Of a stretch of 64,000 bases of DNA, positions 21,001-30,352 are shown one piece after another. Each line of letters opens with the position of its first letter. Within the stretch, counting starts at the first letter, position 1. A program made the translations under genes and the position numbers. This DNA comes from Lachnospiraceae bacterium (lineage in GTDB: Bacteria; Bacillota; Clostridia; Lachnospirales; Lachnospiraceae): assembly GCA_022799755.1 (NCBI GenBank), contig JAAWOU010000004.1:1-64000 (forward strand), given 5' to 3'. The notes beneath the pieces are model-generated. The model saw only the letters and a program-made list of their open reading frames with translations. It was not told the origin of the DNA and did not search any database.

Positions 21001-21185
21001 AGAAGCGGACAGTTGAGACAGGAATTCGCCCACATCCTGTCGCAGGTCATTCCCTCTCGCACATGAGGAGCCAACTCCCTGATCCTTTGATTCAAATACA
21101 GGATTTCGTGGTTATCCTCCCTGACCACATATATCCCTGTCTTCGGTATGGCGTCCAGTATGTTCTTGTAATCTTTGATATCCAT
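18024..21185 (-). CDS. Hybrid sensor histidine kinase with PAS-like regions and C-terminal receiver domain
   Basis: H-box SRMSHDIRTPMNGIMG; ATPase boxes NSIKFTPEGG, DNGIGMD, GTGLGMTI; receiver ILLVEDNIINQEIA...DMILMDIQMPVMNGYEA. Confidence 0.94.
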   Translation of the reverse strand: MDIKDYKNILDAIPKTGIYVVREDNHEILYLNQRIRELAPHVREGMTCDRMWANSCLNCPLLNIGDKPKSQSINNDNLLGTVDMEARRMLWEDHIPAFMITLTPHLDEFSNIYRKILRVNLSQDSYEVVKSGAEEWAIDSRKETFGAWLEQFKQHGVIHPDDMERFLSFTHPEYLKSVLRTGRKHLTCSYRRSSPGGYRWNLLEVTPDSGYTDRNQTVLIYIKDVQDMLKESLELDETSVRLQEVTRTLGEQNLGIYTIELNDGNVNLVREGGYSQEGWTSQTLMWDVVMQSRLIRQIHPENREQFGKKFSLEGLLSARDRGLQKLDMLCQWRVGGKYRYVAVIAYFGRNQSTRNYVVVALQDVDARVRQEQILSQRDMQMAAILKSRFHVMTTVYLENDQCERFWLNESAQPQNGGKGRYTQFYQRALESSVYPEDLDKFRKCMSPEHMRRRAEETQDYSEEICSYRLQGPREQWLEQHVTYIRSGGQVLVNILGRDITKEKLEERERLKLEQEQASIINSLSSMFFATYYGDLEQNQMRGMNQLEDVREVLGDRTDYDTALRTYAETFVHPEDRANYLYTMSSKNLRQVLKREQPFVTFAYRKMPERADSSPDDYGWIRATAVLARTDEEGRASGVVYAAQDVTESKRKEMREQRAIQAACEAANHANASKSEFLSRMSHDIRTPMNGIMGMTKIASENVQDHERVRDCLGKIAVSGSSLLSLVNEILDMSELESGNVDLVADEFKISGLIEDVVSALQPRAAEKGLELRSSHGDVEHQEVIGDKGRISQVFSNILSNSIKFTPEGGRLSLTVVERETKKYGCCFYDFVFEDNGIGMDQEFLPHIYEPFSRAEDSRISRIEGTGLGMTIAQNIVRMMGGFIKVESALGKGTRVTVTLLLKLHKGAGDTADVAQKAEETNADARFTGRRILLVEDNIINQEIAMEIIGATGAAVECASDGKKGLELFESMPEGYFDMILMDIQMPVMNGYEATRAIRKLPRRDVLSIPIIALSANAFAEDVAVGREAGMNEHMAKPLDVAQLTAAMIRWIGV

Positions 21186-21281
21186 GCACCTATCCCCTAT
21201 CCCGATTCTGCAAATTGCCTGCTTCCTATTTTAGCACTAAACCGGAGAAGAATCAAGGTTCATCCTTGCCGCTATATTCGC

Positions 21282-22361
21282 TTAATCCCCTCCGTAATAG
21301 CCGTACACGGCCTCCTCGGAAATATAAGCAGTCAGCTCCCGCAGGCCCGCTACCGCCTGTCCCCAGTTCTCCTCGTCCACCCGGTTCTCCCCTGCCGCCA
21401 TCCGCTCAAGCATGTACTGATTGATGTCCGGACTGTAGTGCACCATATCCATATAGTAATCCAGATTGCACACAATGGATTCCTCGTTCTGAAAATAATA
21501 GACCTCCGCATTCTCACAGGTAAGCAGCGCCGAGACCGCCTGGTCCAGGGCGTAAATCCGCATTTCCAGCTCTCCGTTCACATAGGCGCAGTCCCACCAC
21601 AGCAGGGAGAGCGGCGGAATCAGAAACCGGTACCGGGTCCGCGGGTGGGACGTCACCTCCTCTTTCAGAAGCGCCACATTGCTCGCGATCAGCCAAGCCT
21701 CGTGGTCGTACGCCCTCTGGACAGGGGGCTCCTGAAGCGTCACGCTCCCTCTGTCGTACGCCCGCATGGCCCATTGGGCCCCGAACTGCTTGTTTCTGGC
21801 CCAGTTGTACGCCTGTCCCCCGGTATTGATTCCCTCATGGGCACTGGCCAGCATCACGGGAATCTTCTCCATGAGAACCTCCTTGTTGTACAGATAGGGC
21901 AGATCGTCCAGAATCGTATCCGTGTGGAGATACCGGGGAATATCCTCCCCGTACAGCGTCACTTCCGTAGGCGCACACACAGAGGCAATGTCCAGGCACC
22001 AGAACACATTCCTAAGCTCCCGCTCTTCCTGAGCCATCTCCAGATAGTAGAGCAGGTCCGCCACGGAGCCGGAAGCTCTCACCACTTTCAGCGTACTGCA
22101 GCCGTATGTGCCGTCCAGAAAAGCGCTGTCGAAATTCTCCGCCAGAGAAGACCCTGCCAGCACGGAATCGTACGCAAAATTCCGGATGGTCCCGGGCATC
22201 TGGTTGTCCCTGTCATTGAGCACGGCATCCATCCCGAAGAAAGGAGCGTGGTACTGGTAGAAAGGATCCATCAGCCAGACAAAAAAAGCGATCAGGATCA
22301 TTTCAGCCCCTGTGAGGATCAGCAATCTTTTTAAAGCTTTCTTTTTTTCCGCCTCGTCCAT
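21282..22361 (-). CDS. SGNH/AlgX-DltD-like membrane-anchored protein, partner of MBOAT
   Basis: N-terminal TM; SVLAGSSLAENFDSAFLDG (GSS block) and MVHYSPDINQYM (DxxH-like region); next to MBOAT gene. Confidence 0.68.
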   Translation of the reverse strand: MDEAEKKKALKRLLILTGAEMILIAFFVWLMDPFYQYHAPFFGMDAVLNDRDNQMPGTIRNFAYDSVLAGSSLAENFDSAFLDGTYGCSTLKVVRASGSVADLLYYLEMAQEERELRNVFWCLDIASVCAPTEVTLYGEDIPRYLHTDTILDDLPYLYNKEVLMEKIPVMLASAHEGINTGGQAYNWARNKQFGAQWAMRAYDRGSVTLQEPPVQRAYDHEAWLIASNVALLKEEVTSHPRTRYRFLIPPLSLLWWDCAYVNGELEMRIYALDQAVSALLTCENAEVYYFQNEESIVCNLDYYMDMVHYSPDINQYMLERMAAGENRVDEENWGQAVAGLRELTAYISEEAVYGYYGGD

Positions 22362-22381
22362 ACCGCCTTTTCCCTTTCCCG

Positions 22382-23845
22382 TCAGAAATTAAAATACAAG
22401 AATACGCTCACCTGGGACAGCGAAATAAAAGACCAGGTGAACAGCGTCGCCAAACAGAACGCTCCCGCCTTTGTGTGGCCGTTTCTTCGGATCCAATCTT
22501 CCGCTTTCTGCCCGCATATCAGGCCCAGGCCCACGGCGGACAGAAAGAGAAAGCATCCCAGGAAGAAAGCGTTTACAAGCCCCGGGGCTCTCATGCTCAG
22601 GAACTTAATGGCCGCGTAGTTCTCCGGGAAGACCAATGTATTGCATACGCCCAGAAGCATCCCCCGGTTACCCGCCGTAAAGAGCCTGTTCCACAGAAGT
22701 CCTGCAGTCTCCAGGGAGTCGCTGCGGAACACGGAAAAGGACAGGGTGACGAACACCGCCGTGGCCAGGCGGTTCATCCATTCCCGGGGAAACCGCAGCT
22801 TCGGAAACGCCGTCTCAAAGACCACTGCCAGACCATGCATCAGTCCCCACAGGACAAAGGTCCAGTCCGCGCCATGCCACAGGCCGCTGACCAAGAACAC
22901 CGCCAGCAGATTCAGGCACTGCCTGGCTTTTCCTTTCCGGTTCCCCCCCAGGGGAATGTAGACATACCGGGACAGAAAGCGGGACAGAGTCATATGCCAT
23001 CTGCGCCAAAATTCCCGCACGGAAGACGCGCGAAAGGGCGAGTCAAAATTCTCCGGGAGCCAAAAGCCGAACATCCTGGCAATGCCTCTGGCCATGTGGC
23101 AGTAGCCGCTGAAATCAAAGTACAGCTCCATCATGTACCATATGATTGTAATCCACGCCGTGGGCGTATCCAGGGCGGCAATGTTCCCGTACTCGGCATT
23201 CACCAGCACGGCCAGGGAATCCGCCAGCAGCACTTTCTTGGCCAGCCCCAGGATGAACAGCGTGATTCCGTCGTAGAAATTCTCCCAGGAAAGGCGCCGG
23301 TTCTCCCTGCCGATAAGCTGGGGCAGCAGCTCGCTGTGGAGCACGATGGGTCCGGCCACCAGCTGGGGGAAAAAACTGACGAAAAAAGCGTAGTCTATCA
23401 GGGAATAATGGGGCGCTCCCCCCCTGTACCTCTCTGCGACAAAAGACAGCTGCTGAAACGTAAAGAAGCTGATGCCCAGAGGAAGCGCAATCTTCTCCAG
23501 CCGGATATCCGTATGAAAGAAAAAATTGCAGTTGTCCAGAAAGAAATTGAAATATTTAAAATAAAACAAAAGCCCCAGATTCCCCAGAATGCCGCAGACC
23601 GCCGCAGCCTTTCGCTGCCAGGGCGAGCCTCTCCTCTCAAGCAGCAGGCTGATCAGATAATTGCCCGCCAGGCTGGCAAGCAGAATCCAGAGATAATACA
23701 CATTGTAATATCCGTAGAACCAAAAGGACATCCCCACCACAAACAGCTTCGCGAAGAAAGGATTCCGAAGCCTCTGGAGCAGAAACCACCCCATAAGCCC
23801 CAGCGGCAGAAATAAGGTAATGAATATCACGGAATTAAAAAGCAT
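22382..23845 (-). CDS. MBOAT-family O-acyltransferase (AlgI-like)
   Basis: MLFNSVIFITLFLPLGLMGWFLLQR; YFDFSGYCHMARGIARMFGFWLPENFDSPFRASSVREFWRRWHMTLSRFLSRYVYIPLGGNRKG; GLWHGADWTFVLWGL. Confidence 0.95.
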   Translation of the reverse strand: MLFNSVIFITLFLPLGLMGWFLLQRLRNPFFAKLFVVGMSFWFYGYYNVYYLWILLASLAGNYLISLLLERRGSPWQRKAAAVCGILGNLGLLFYFKYFNFFLDNCNFFFHTDIRLEKIALPLGISFFTFQQLSFVAERYRGGAPHYSLIDYAFFVSFFPQLVAGPIVLHSELLPQLIGRENRRLSWENFYDGITLFILGLAKKVLLADSLAVLVNAEYGNIAALDTPTAWITIIWYMMELYFDFSGYCHMARGIARMFGFWLPENFDSPFRASSVREFWRRWHMTLSRFLSRYVYIPLGGNRKGKARQCLNLLAVFLVSGLWHGADWTFVLWGLMHGLAVVFETAFPKLRFPREWMNRLATAVFVTLSFSVFRSDSLETAGLLWNRLFTAGNRGMLLGVCNTLVFPENYAAIKFLSMRAPGLVNAFFLGCFLFLSAVGLGLICGQKAEDWIRRNGHTKAGAFCLATLFTWSFISLSQVSVFLYFNF

Positions 23846-23869
23846 ATGGTTTTCCTTTCCCGGCGAAAG

Positions 23870-26020
23870 TCATGTCCTGATCTTCAGCGAATAATCGCTT
23901 CTGTCCAAGGAGAAATTGGGATTGTAATAGGGATCCCCGGCCTCCAGCTCTTTCTTCCACTTCTCCCGGAACCGCTCCGACTCCCTGTCGTAGCGCCGGG
24001 CACTCTCCCCGGTATCGTCCAGGCCCCTGGAGGCGGACTCGTAGTGGAACAGCTCCGCAAAAGGCGTAAATACGTTCAAAAGCCCCATTCCCCGCAGCTT
24101 CAGGCACAGGTCCACATCGTTGAGCGACACCGCAAAGCCCTCGTCCAGGCCCCCAGCCGCCAGATATTGTTCTCTCTTCACCATCAGGCAGGCCCCTGTC
24201 ACCGCCGTCACGTTCTGGGCATAGCACAGCCGTCCCATGTAACCCAGATTCTGGCGGTGCTGTCTGTAATGGGTATGTCCGGCGGTCCTGTGGGCCCCCA
24301 GTCCGATCACCACACCGGCGTGCTGGATGGTATTGTCCGGATAGTAGAGCTTTGCCCCCACGGCGCCCACGTCCGGGCGCTGAGCATACATGAGAAGTTC
24401 TTCCATCCAGTTGGCGGTGATCACCTCGGTATCGTTGTTCAGGAGAAGCACATACTCTCCGGAGGCATATTTCACGCCCAGATTATTGACCGCGGAATAG
24501 TTAAACGCCCCTCTGTAGGTGACCACGGCAATCCTGCCGTCCCTGCCCCGCTGCAGAACATCCCCGCCGGACTCCCGCCCCGCCGTCTCCCGGCGTCCGC
24601 GCCCGCTACCGTCTCCCGCACGGTCCATGTCCGGGCTTCCCGGGTCTGCAGACCTCCCGGGCGCCGTCCTCTCAGCCGGTGTTCGCACGACTTCTCTGTA
24701 GTCCTCTCCCAGCAGCTCCCCGTAATAGCGCCTGATCTCCTCTGTGGTGCTGTTGTTCTCCACAATGATAATCTCGTAATTGGGGTATGTGGACTTCTCC
24801 GCTATGGAAGAGACGCAGCGCCGCAGATCCTCCGCATGATCCTTGTTGGCTATGACCACGGATATCTTCGGCGTACCCACAATATGATAGCGGATGCGGA
24901 ATATGGTCTGGAACGCCCTGGTGCTCTCGATCCTGAAATGCGCAAAGCCGTGCCCCTGCAGATGCTCCGCCACCGCTCCCCTGGCTGCCTCTATGGCATA
25001 GGGCTTGGCCTCAATGCCTGATGCCACGCTGCCCGAGTGGCTCCTCCAGTAGTACATGGGTCTGGGCACATGGACGATTTTTTTGGCGTTGTCCGTCAGA
25101 CGCAGGATCATGTCGTGATCCTGGCTGCCGTCGAATTTGGGCCGAAACAGCTCTCTCCCGTCCAGAAGCTCCCTGGAGAAGACGCTGAAATGGCAGATGT
25201 AATTGTTGGCCCGCAGATTGTCCGGCGCATAGTCCGGCTTAAAATGCATGGTCAGCATACGGTTGATGTCATCGTCCTGAAAGGTAATCTCGTCGCAGTA
25301 CAGATAATCCGCTCCCTGCCCGTTGATGGCTTTCACATACTCGTAGAGCACGCTGGGATGCAGCAGATCGTCCTGGTCCAGCAAGCCGATGTACTCTCCC
25401 GTGGCCATCTCCAGGCAGGCGTTGGTATTGCCGGCAATGCCGCCGTTTTTCTCCAGATGTCTGTATACAATTCGTCCGTCCGCCCTGGCCGCATACTCTC
25501 TGCAAATCTCCTCCATATAGCCGTGGGCCTCGTCGGAGCCGTCCGCCAGACACAGCTCCCAGTTAGGATACGTCTGGTTCATCACGGAATCCAGCATCTC
25601 CCTCTGGAACTGCCTGTCATTGTTCCACAGGGGCACCAGGATGCTGATCTTCACCATGCGGGGGAATACGGTCCCCCTCTCTGCCTCGGCCTCCTCCTGT
25701 GAGGGAAAGCTCTCCGTGCCGAACTGCCTCATGGCCACCCGCTCCCGCCTCTTATAGGCCAGCTTCTGGAGCACGCCCTTTAAGCTGCCGCAGTTTCTGA
25801 GCCTGTCCCTCTGGCGCTTGCCCCAGCGCAGCGCCCCCAGGGCGGGCTTTGCAAGCTTCCAGAGGATACTGCCTCTGATGCGGTTGAGCTTGTGCTCCAG
25901 CGCCTCTTTCTCTGCCTCCAGCTCCGCCATCCGGCCGGCCATATCGCCCATCCGGCCCGTGAGCTCCGCGCATCTAAGGCGCTCCTCTTCATATGCTTTT
26001 CTGTAATCTGTCTCTTCCAT
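23870..26020 (-). CDS. Tandem GT2-domain glycosyltransferase
   Basis: Two GT2 blocks: ISILVPLWNNDRQF...GLLDQDDLLHPS and ISVVIANKDHAEDLRRCVSSI...LLLNNDTEVI...FAVSLNDVDLCLKLR. Confidence 0.9.
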   Translation of the reverse strand: MEETDYRKAYEEERLRCAELTGRMGDMAGRMAELEAEKEALEHKLNRIRGSILWKLAKPALGALRWGKRQRDRLRNCGSLKGVLQKLAYKRRERVAMRQFGTESFPSQEEAEAERGTVFPRMVKISILVPLWNNDRQFQREMLDSVMNQTYPNWELCLADGSDEAHGYMEEICREYAARADGRIVYRHLEKNGGIAGNTNACLEMATGEYIGLLDQDDLLHPSVLYEYVKAINGQGADYLYCDEITFQDDDINRMLTMHFKPDYAPDNLRANNYICHFSVFSRELLDGRELFRPKFDGSQDHDMILRLTDNAKKIVHVPRPMYYWRSHSGSVASGIEAKPYAIEAARGAVAEHLQGHGFAHFRIESTRAFQTIFRIRYHIVGTPKISVVIANKDHAEDLRRCVSSIAEKSTYPNYEIIIVENNSTTEEIRRYYGELLGEDYREVVRTPAERTAPGRSADPGSPDMDRAGDGSGRGRRETAGRESGGDVLQRGRDGRIAVVTYRGAFNYSAVNNLGVKYASGEYVLLLNNDTEVITANWMEELLMYAQRPDVGAVGAKLYYPDNTIQHAGVVIGLGAHRTAGHTHYRQHRQNLGYMGRLCYAQNVTAVTGACLMVKREQYLAAGGLDEGFAVSLNDVDLCLKLRGMGLLNVFTPFAELFHYESASRGLDDTGESARRYDRESERFREKWKKELEAGDPYYNPNFSLDRSDYSLKIRT

Positions 26021-26084
26021 CGTTTACCCCTTGCATGCTCCCCGCCATCCCCGCAGTCTCCGGGGGCTGAAAGCGTTTCTGCCG

Positions 26085-28130
26085 TCATGAACAGTCATTG
26101 CTCCGGTGCAGTCCCAGCTGCATAAAGCGGCTGCTCCAGTTCACAAGCCGGACTCCGCCCGCCCGGTTCCGGGCAGCCATGCCCAGCCGGTATCTCCCGG
26201 CGGGAACCGCCCTGTCCCCTATCTCCACATGGAAACCGCACAGGGCCACATTCCTCTGATCCGGCATATTCTCCTCCAGGTCGGGCCGGTACATCCCCTC
26301 CAGCTTCAGGGCATATATCTTTCCCGGGGTCTGGGAGTCCGCACTCTCCGTCTCCGGAATCTCCCCCAGCAGCAGCCATCTCTTGTAGCAGGCGTTGTCG
26401 TCCCCCAGCACCAGGCCATAGCCCCGCACCCTGTCCCCGCATATCTCCTCCACGCACAGGGTCAGGCAGGGATCCCTGCGATATCCCGCCAGGGACACCG
26501 GGTTTCGGCGCCCCAGGAGCCTCTGCACCCCGTTTCCCGCCGTCAGATAGGCCGGGCGGATCCCGGTGGTAAACAGTCCCTCCCTGTTCAGCCCCGGGGC
26601 GTAATAGGGATCCACACCCTCCAGATGGGGATGGCAGGCGTAGAGCCTCTCCCGCTCTCTGCCCAGCCGCCTTAAGTTCTCCCCGGACTCGTCGTCCCCC
26701 CTGCTCAGGGACTCATGGTGACAGCCGTGAAAATCGTTTACGCACACATTCCGGTAGCCGGCCTCGTACAGCCGAAAGCACAGATCCACATCGTTGAACG
26801 CGACCCTGAGCTCCTCCGAGAATCCGCCCGCTTCCCAAAACTTCTCCCTGTCCGTCATCAGGCAGGCCGCCGTCACCGCCAGCACATTGCGTTTTCCCCG
26901 GTTCGCCCCGTAGTAGTAGCATCTGTTATCCTGCAAAAAACGCAGCATATCCACAGGCCCCGCGGACAGATTTGTGATGCCTGCGTGCTGGATGCGCACA
27001 GAGTCCGGGTAATACAGCTTCAGGCCCACTGCACCCGTCCCCTCCCTAACCGCCAGCGCCGCCATCTCCTCAAAGGTACCCGCCTGTGACAGCGTCACAT
27101 CGTCATTGAGGAACAGAAGAAGTCGTCCCCTGGCCCGGGCGGCTCCCTGATTGCACATCAGAGAAAAGTTGAATACGCCCGGGTCGTAAAGATACCGGAT
27201 CTCACAGCCGCCCTTTTCCGGGCCGGACAGCCTCCCGGCCATGGTTTCGATGCGCTCTCTGTTCTCCCCGGTGCTGCCGTTGTCCACCAGGATGATCTCA
27301 AAGGAAACGGGCGGTCTCCCGTCCGGGGACTCCGCCGCCAGCATGCAGCCCTTTATACACGCTTCCAGGTCCTGGGGATGGTCTTTGGAGGGTATCACCA
27401 CGGACAGAAGGGGAGCGCTCTCCTCCTCTGCCGCCGGAGTGCTCCGAAGCCTTTGCAGCCGCTGTTCTCTGAGGCTGTTCAGAAAGGGGGAGGGCTGCAG
27501 GAATCCGTCCTGCTGCGCCCCGTTCCGGCCATGGAACAGGATTCGCTCCACATGCCCCACGCAGGATGCAGCCTTTTCATACCCTCCGGCCAGCGTCACC
27601 CAGGCGTGCACGGCCCTCTCATATGCCGCGAAATCCGTCACCTGGCGGACGCACCCGCAGTCCTTAACCGGGACGCTGAATTCCTCCTGCCGAAAGCCCG
27701 CTTCCTCCAAAAGCTCCCTGTCCACGGCCGTGACGCTTCCGAAATAGAAAAAGCTGTCCAGCAGGTCCGGGGACCAATCCGGCTTGTACCAGGGGAGCTT
27801 TCGGTCCGCTCTCCGGGCCTTTCCACCGCCCTCCCAGACATCCTCGTCCCCGTACAGGATCCGCACGCCGGGGTGAGCCGCCAGGTAAGCTTCCATGGCC
27901 TGTAAGGCTCCTGCCGCCATCCGCCCGTCCCCCGCGCAAAACACCGCGAAATGACCGCCGGCACACACCTCCGTTTCCCCGGCACCCGGCTTTGCCTCCA
28001 GGGCCGCCGCCCAATCCCCATAGACGGTCTGCCTCTTTCGCAGCCGCCTCTCGTATTGTCTGTCCTCTATCCGGACCAGCGTCCCCTTTACCAGCTCTCT
28101 GATGCCCAATCCGCCTCCACTCCCTTTCAC
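26085..28130 (-). CDS. GT2-family glycosyltransferase with C-terminal accessory domain
   Basis: LSVVIPSKDHPQDLEACIKG...LVDNGSTGENR...LLFLNDDVTL...LRVAFNDVDLCFRLYEAGYRNV. Confidence 0.88.
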   Translation of the reverse strand: MKGSGGGLGIRELVKGTLVRIEDRQYERRLRKRQTVYGDWAAALEAKPGAGETEVCAGGHFAVFCAGDGRMAAGALQAMEAYLAAHPGVRILYGDEDVWEGGGKARRADRKLPWYKPDWSPDLLDSFFYFGSVTAVDRELLEEAGFRQEEFSVPVKDCGCVRQVTDFAAYERAVHAWVTLAGGYEKAASCVGHVERILFHGRNGAQQDGFLQPSPFLNSLREQRLQRLRSTPAAEEESAPLLSVVIPSKDHPQDLEACIKGCMLAAESPDGRPPVSFEIILVDNGSTGENRERIETMAGRLSGPEKGGCEIRYLYDPGVFNFSLMCNQGAARARGRLLLFLNDDVTLSQAGTFEEMAALAVREGTGAVGLKLYYPDSVRIQHAGITNLSAGPVDMLRFLQDNRCYYYGANRGKRNVLAVTAACLMTDREKFWEAGGFSEELRVAFNDVDLCFRLYEAGYRNVCVNDFHGCHHESLSRGDDESGENLRRLGRERERLYACHPHLEGVDPYYAPGLNREGLFTTGIRPAYLTAGNGVQRLLGRRNPVSLAGYRRDPCLTLCVEEICGDRVRGYGLVLGDDNACYKRWLLLGEIPETESADSQTPGKIYALKLEGMYRPDLEENMPDQRNVALCGFHVEIGDRAVPAGRYRLGMAARNRAGGVRLVNWSSRFMQLGLHRSNDCS

Positions 28131-28193
28131 CCGGCCCGCAGCCGGCCTCCGCCGGCTCCGTCCGCTCCATAGCGGATGCCGGGCGGTTCCTAT

Positions 28194-30344
28194 TCACCGG
28201 CCCCCGGCCAGATCCTCCGCCATGGAAAGGGGCAGGCGCACGATGTCCATCCGAAGATGCAGGATGTTCTCCTCTCTCCGCCCAAGCCTCTCCAGGCTGA
28301 TGCACATGCCCGGATCCGCGGTGCCGAACACGATGCTGGGGCGGTTCCTCTCCTCTTTCCCCGCCGGGAACGCCACCCGCCCGTTGGCGCTTAGCACTTT
28401 TCTGCGGCTTAGGGGAACCGCCTCCCCGTTTAGGGTCGCCTCCCGCAGCTTCACCGCACAGGGCCCGAAAGCCGGATCCACCCGGATCCGCCGCACCTCC
28501 CCGCCAAAGCGCAGCTCCAGATCGATGAGATTCTCCCCCTGATAAGCATCCTCCGCAAAAAAGGACTCCGCCTCGGAAAATCCCCCGCCCCTGTCCTCAT
28601 ATACCTGGACCCGGTTCACGGCAGAGGAATCCTCGTACCTGTCGATCCAGTCCTGGGGTCTCATCATTCTGCGGCCGATTTTGTCCCGCAGCTGCGCCAT
28701 GGACAGCCGGTTTCCGGTGACAAAGCTCTGGAACTGGGTTTCCGCGCTCCGATACGCCTCCGCCTCCTCCTGGGTGACGGACAATTCCCGCAGCACTCTA
28801 TCCATCCCCAGGCTGCTTCTCCTTGCGTCCTCCAGCAGATAGCAGTACACGGCACGGAAAGCCAGCTCGCGGGTCTGAATGGACTTCCCGAAAGTCCACT
28901 CGTAGTCAATCAGCGTCCACCGGTCTCCCTCCACCAGAATATTGGAAAAAATAGGGTCGAAATCCGCCGCCGGGTACTCACAGTTGTATCCGATCCGATC
29001 CACGTATTCCCGAAAATACCTGTAGAACCCCTCCGTGTCCCCTCTCTCCAGGCATCCGTCCATCAGCTGGGAAAGCGGCACGCCTCCTATGAATTCAAAC
29101 CGGACGCTCATACCCTCTCTGTCCTCCGGGCTGCACGCATTGATTTCCAGGCGCCCTCCCCGGTATCTCTCTCTGAGCCTGTCGCAGGAGACCTCCATCC
29201 CTCTCACATGCTCCCTGGCCGCTTCACTGAGGGCACATTTCCTGACATAAGCCTCCCCGCCCTCCATGACAATCTCCGTCCGGATGGCGTACTCCGGCGC
29301 CCGGTCATTGGAATACTTCACGTACTTTACGTCAAAATCCCTGCCGATCACCGCCAGATAAGAGTTGGAGAACAGGGGGAACAGCTCCTCCTCGGTCAGT
29401 CCGTCAAAGGCGCTCTTCTCGTCGAACAGCAGCAGCCTGTCTCTGTCGAAATTTCTCATATTGTAGGACAGCTCTCCCTTTCCCGGCAGATATTCGTCGC
29501 TGTAGAGCATCTTCATAAATTTATAGTCCGGATAAGGATAGTAGAAATGGTACTCCTCCACTCCGCAGCTGCGAAAGATCCGCTCCAGCCCGTTCCTGCC
29601 AAAGGTGCGCGCGCCTTTGGGCTCCCTGTAATTCTCTATACCTGAGAAGTAAGTCCCCAGATGATCCTCCTTGCAGCCCGCAAAATACTTCAGCCCGTAT
29701 TTGTTCTCAATGGCAATGAGAATCCGCCCGCCCTCAGCCAGATGAGACAGCAGAAGCCTCAGGAAGTCCTCATAGGGCCTGTCCCCTCCGATATAGTCCC
29801 GGCCGTATTCAAAGACTCCGGTGAGACAGATGAAGTCAAAGTCATCTTCCAGGCAGGGCTCGATGTCCTTGAAATTCCCCACATGGATCAGGATATTCCC
29901 GCATTCCCTGTGGCGGTAGGCATTGATCAGGCTGCGCTTTCTGGACAGGTCCACGCAGGTCACCGAGGCTGCCTTTGCCGACAGTGCTCCTGTGACCGCG
30001 CCGCAGCCGCTGCCCACCTCCAGCACCTTGGCCGTCTTTCCCGCAGGAAAGGGAACCCACTCCAGAATATTCTCCCGCAGGGGCGAAAGATGATACAGAA
30101 CAGGCCAGCTGGCCCTCTCTGCAATAATGTCCGCGAACTCCGAGGAGGGATGGTGCTTTACAATGTCCAGCAGTTCGTCCTCCACCTGGCCGTCGCTGTA
30201 GAGATCCTCCCCGGAATACCTGCTGTAGTCCAGCCGCACCTTTCCGATCTCCTCCCGCTTCGCCTGGTTTTCTCCCGCTTTCTCCTCATCCCCCTGTCCA
30301 TATGTCAGCATTTCCTTATCCCGGCTCTCTCTGTCCTCTGCCAT
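28194..30344 (-). CDS. Bifunctional class I SAM methyltransferase plus kinase-like domain plus C-terminal accessory region
   Basis: SAM motif VLEVGSGCGAVTGAL; kinase-like loop DFDPIFSNILVEGDRWTLIDYEWTF (DxxxxN ... DYE). Confidence 0.78.
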   Translation of the reverse strand: MAEDRESRDKEMLTYGQGDEEKAGENQAKREEIGKVRLDYSRYSGEDLYSDGQVEDELLDIVKHHPSSEFADIIAERASWPVLYHLSPLRENILEWVPFPAGKTAKVLEVGSGCGAVTGALSAKAASVTCVDLSRKRSLINAYRHRECGNILIHVGNFKDIEPCLEDDFDFICLTGVFEYGRDYIGGDRPYEDFLRLLLSHLAEGGRILIAIENKYGLKYFAGCKEDHLGTYFSGIENYREPKGARTFGRNGLERIFRSCGVEEYHFYYPYPDYKFMKMLYSDEYLPGKGELSYNMRNFDRDRLLLFDEKSAFDGLTEEELFPLFSNSYLAVIGRDFDVKYVKYSNDRAPEYAIRTEIVMEGGEAYVRKCALSEAAREHVRGMEVSCDRLRERYRGGRLEINACSPEDREGMSVRFEFIGGVPLSQLMDGCLERGDTEGFYRYFREYVDRIGYNCEYPAADFDPIFSNILVEGDRWTLIDYEWTFGKSIQTRELAFRAVYCYLLEDARRSSLGMDRVLRELSVTQEEAEAYRSAETQFQSFVTGNRLSMAQLRDKIGRRMMRPQDWIDRYEDSSAVNRVQVYEDRGGGFSEAESFFAEDAYQGENLIDLELRFGGEVRRIRVDPAFGPCAVKLREATLNGEAVPLSRRKVLSANGRVAFPAGKEERNRPSIVFGTADPGMCISLERLGRREENILHLRMDIVRLPLSMAEDLAGGR

Positions 30345-30352
30345 ACCGCTCC

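Noticed and set aside
20631-23815. Long plus-strand ORFs of 567 and 446 aa
   Set aside because: Antisense to the hybrid kinase, SGNH-like and MBOAT genes; no domain motifs.
23835-24227. 130-aa minus-strand ORF overlapping the GT2 gene
   Set aside because: Alternative frame within the tandem GT2 gene, Gly/Arg-rich, no motifs.
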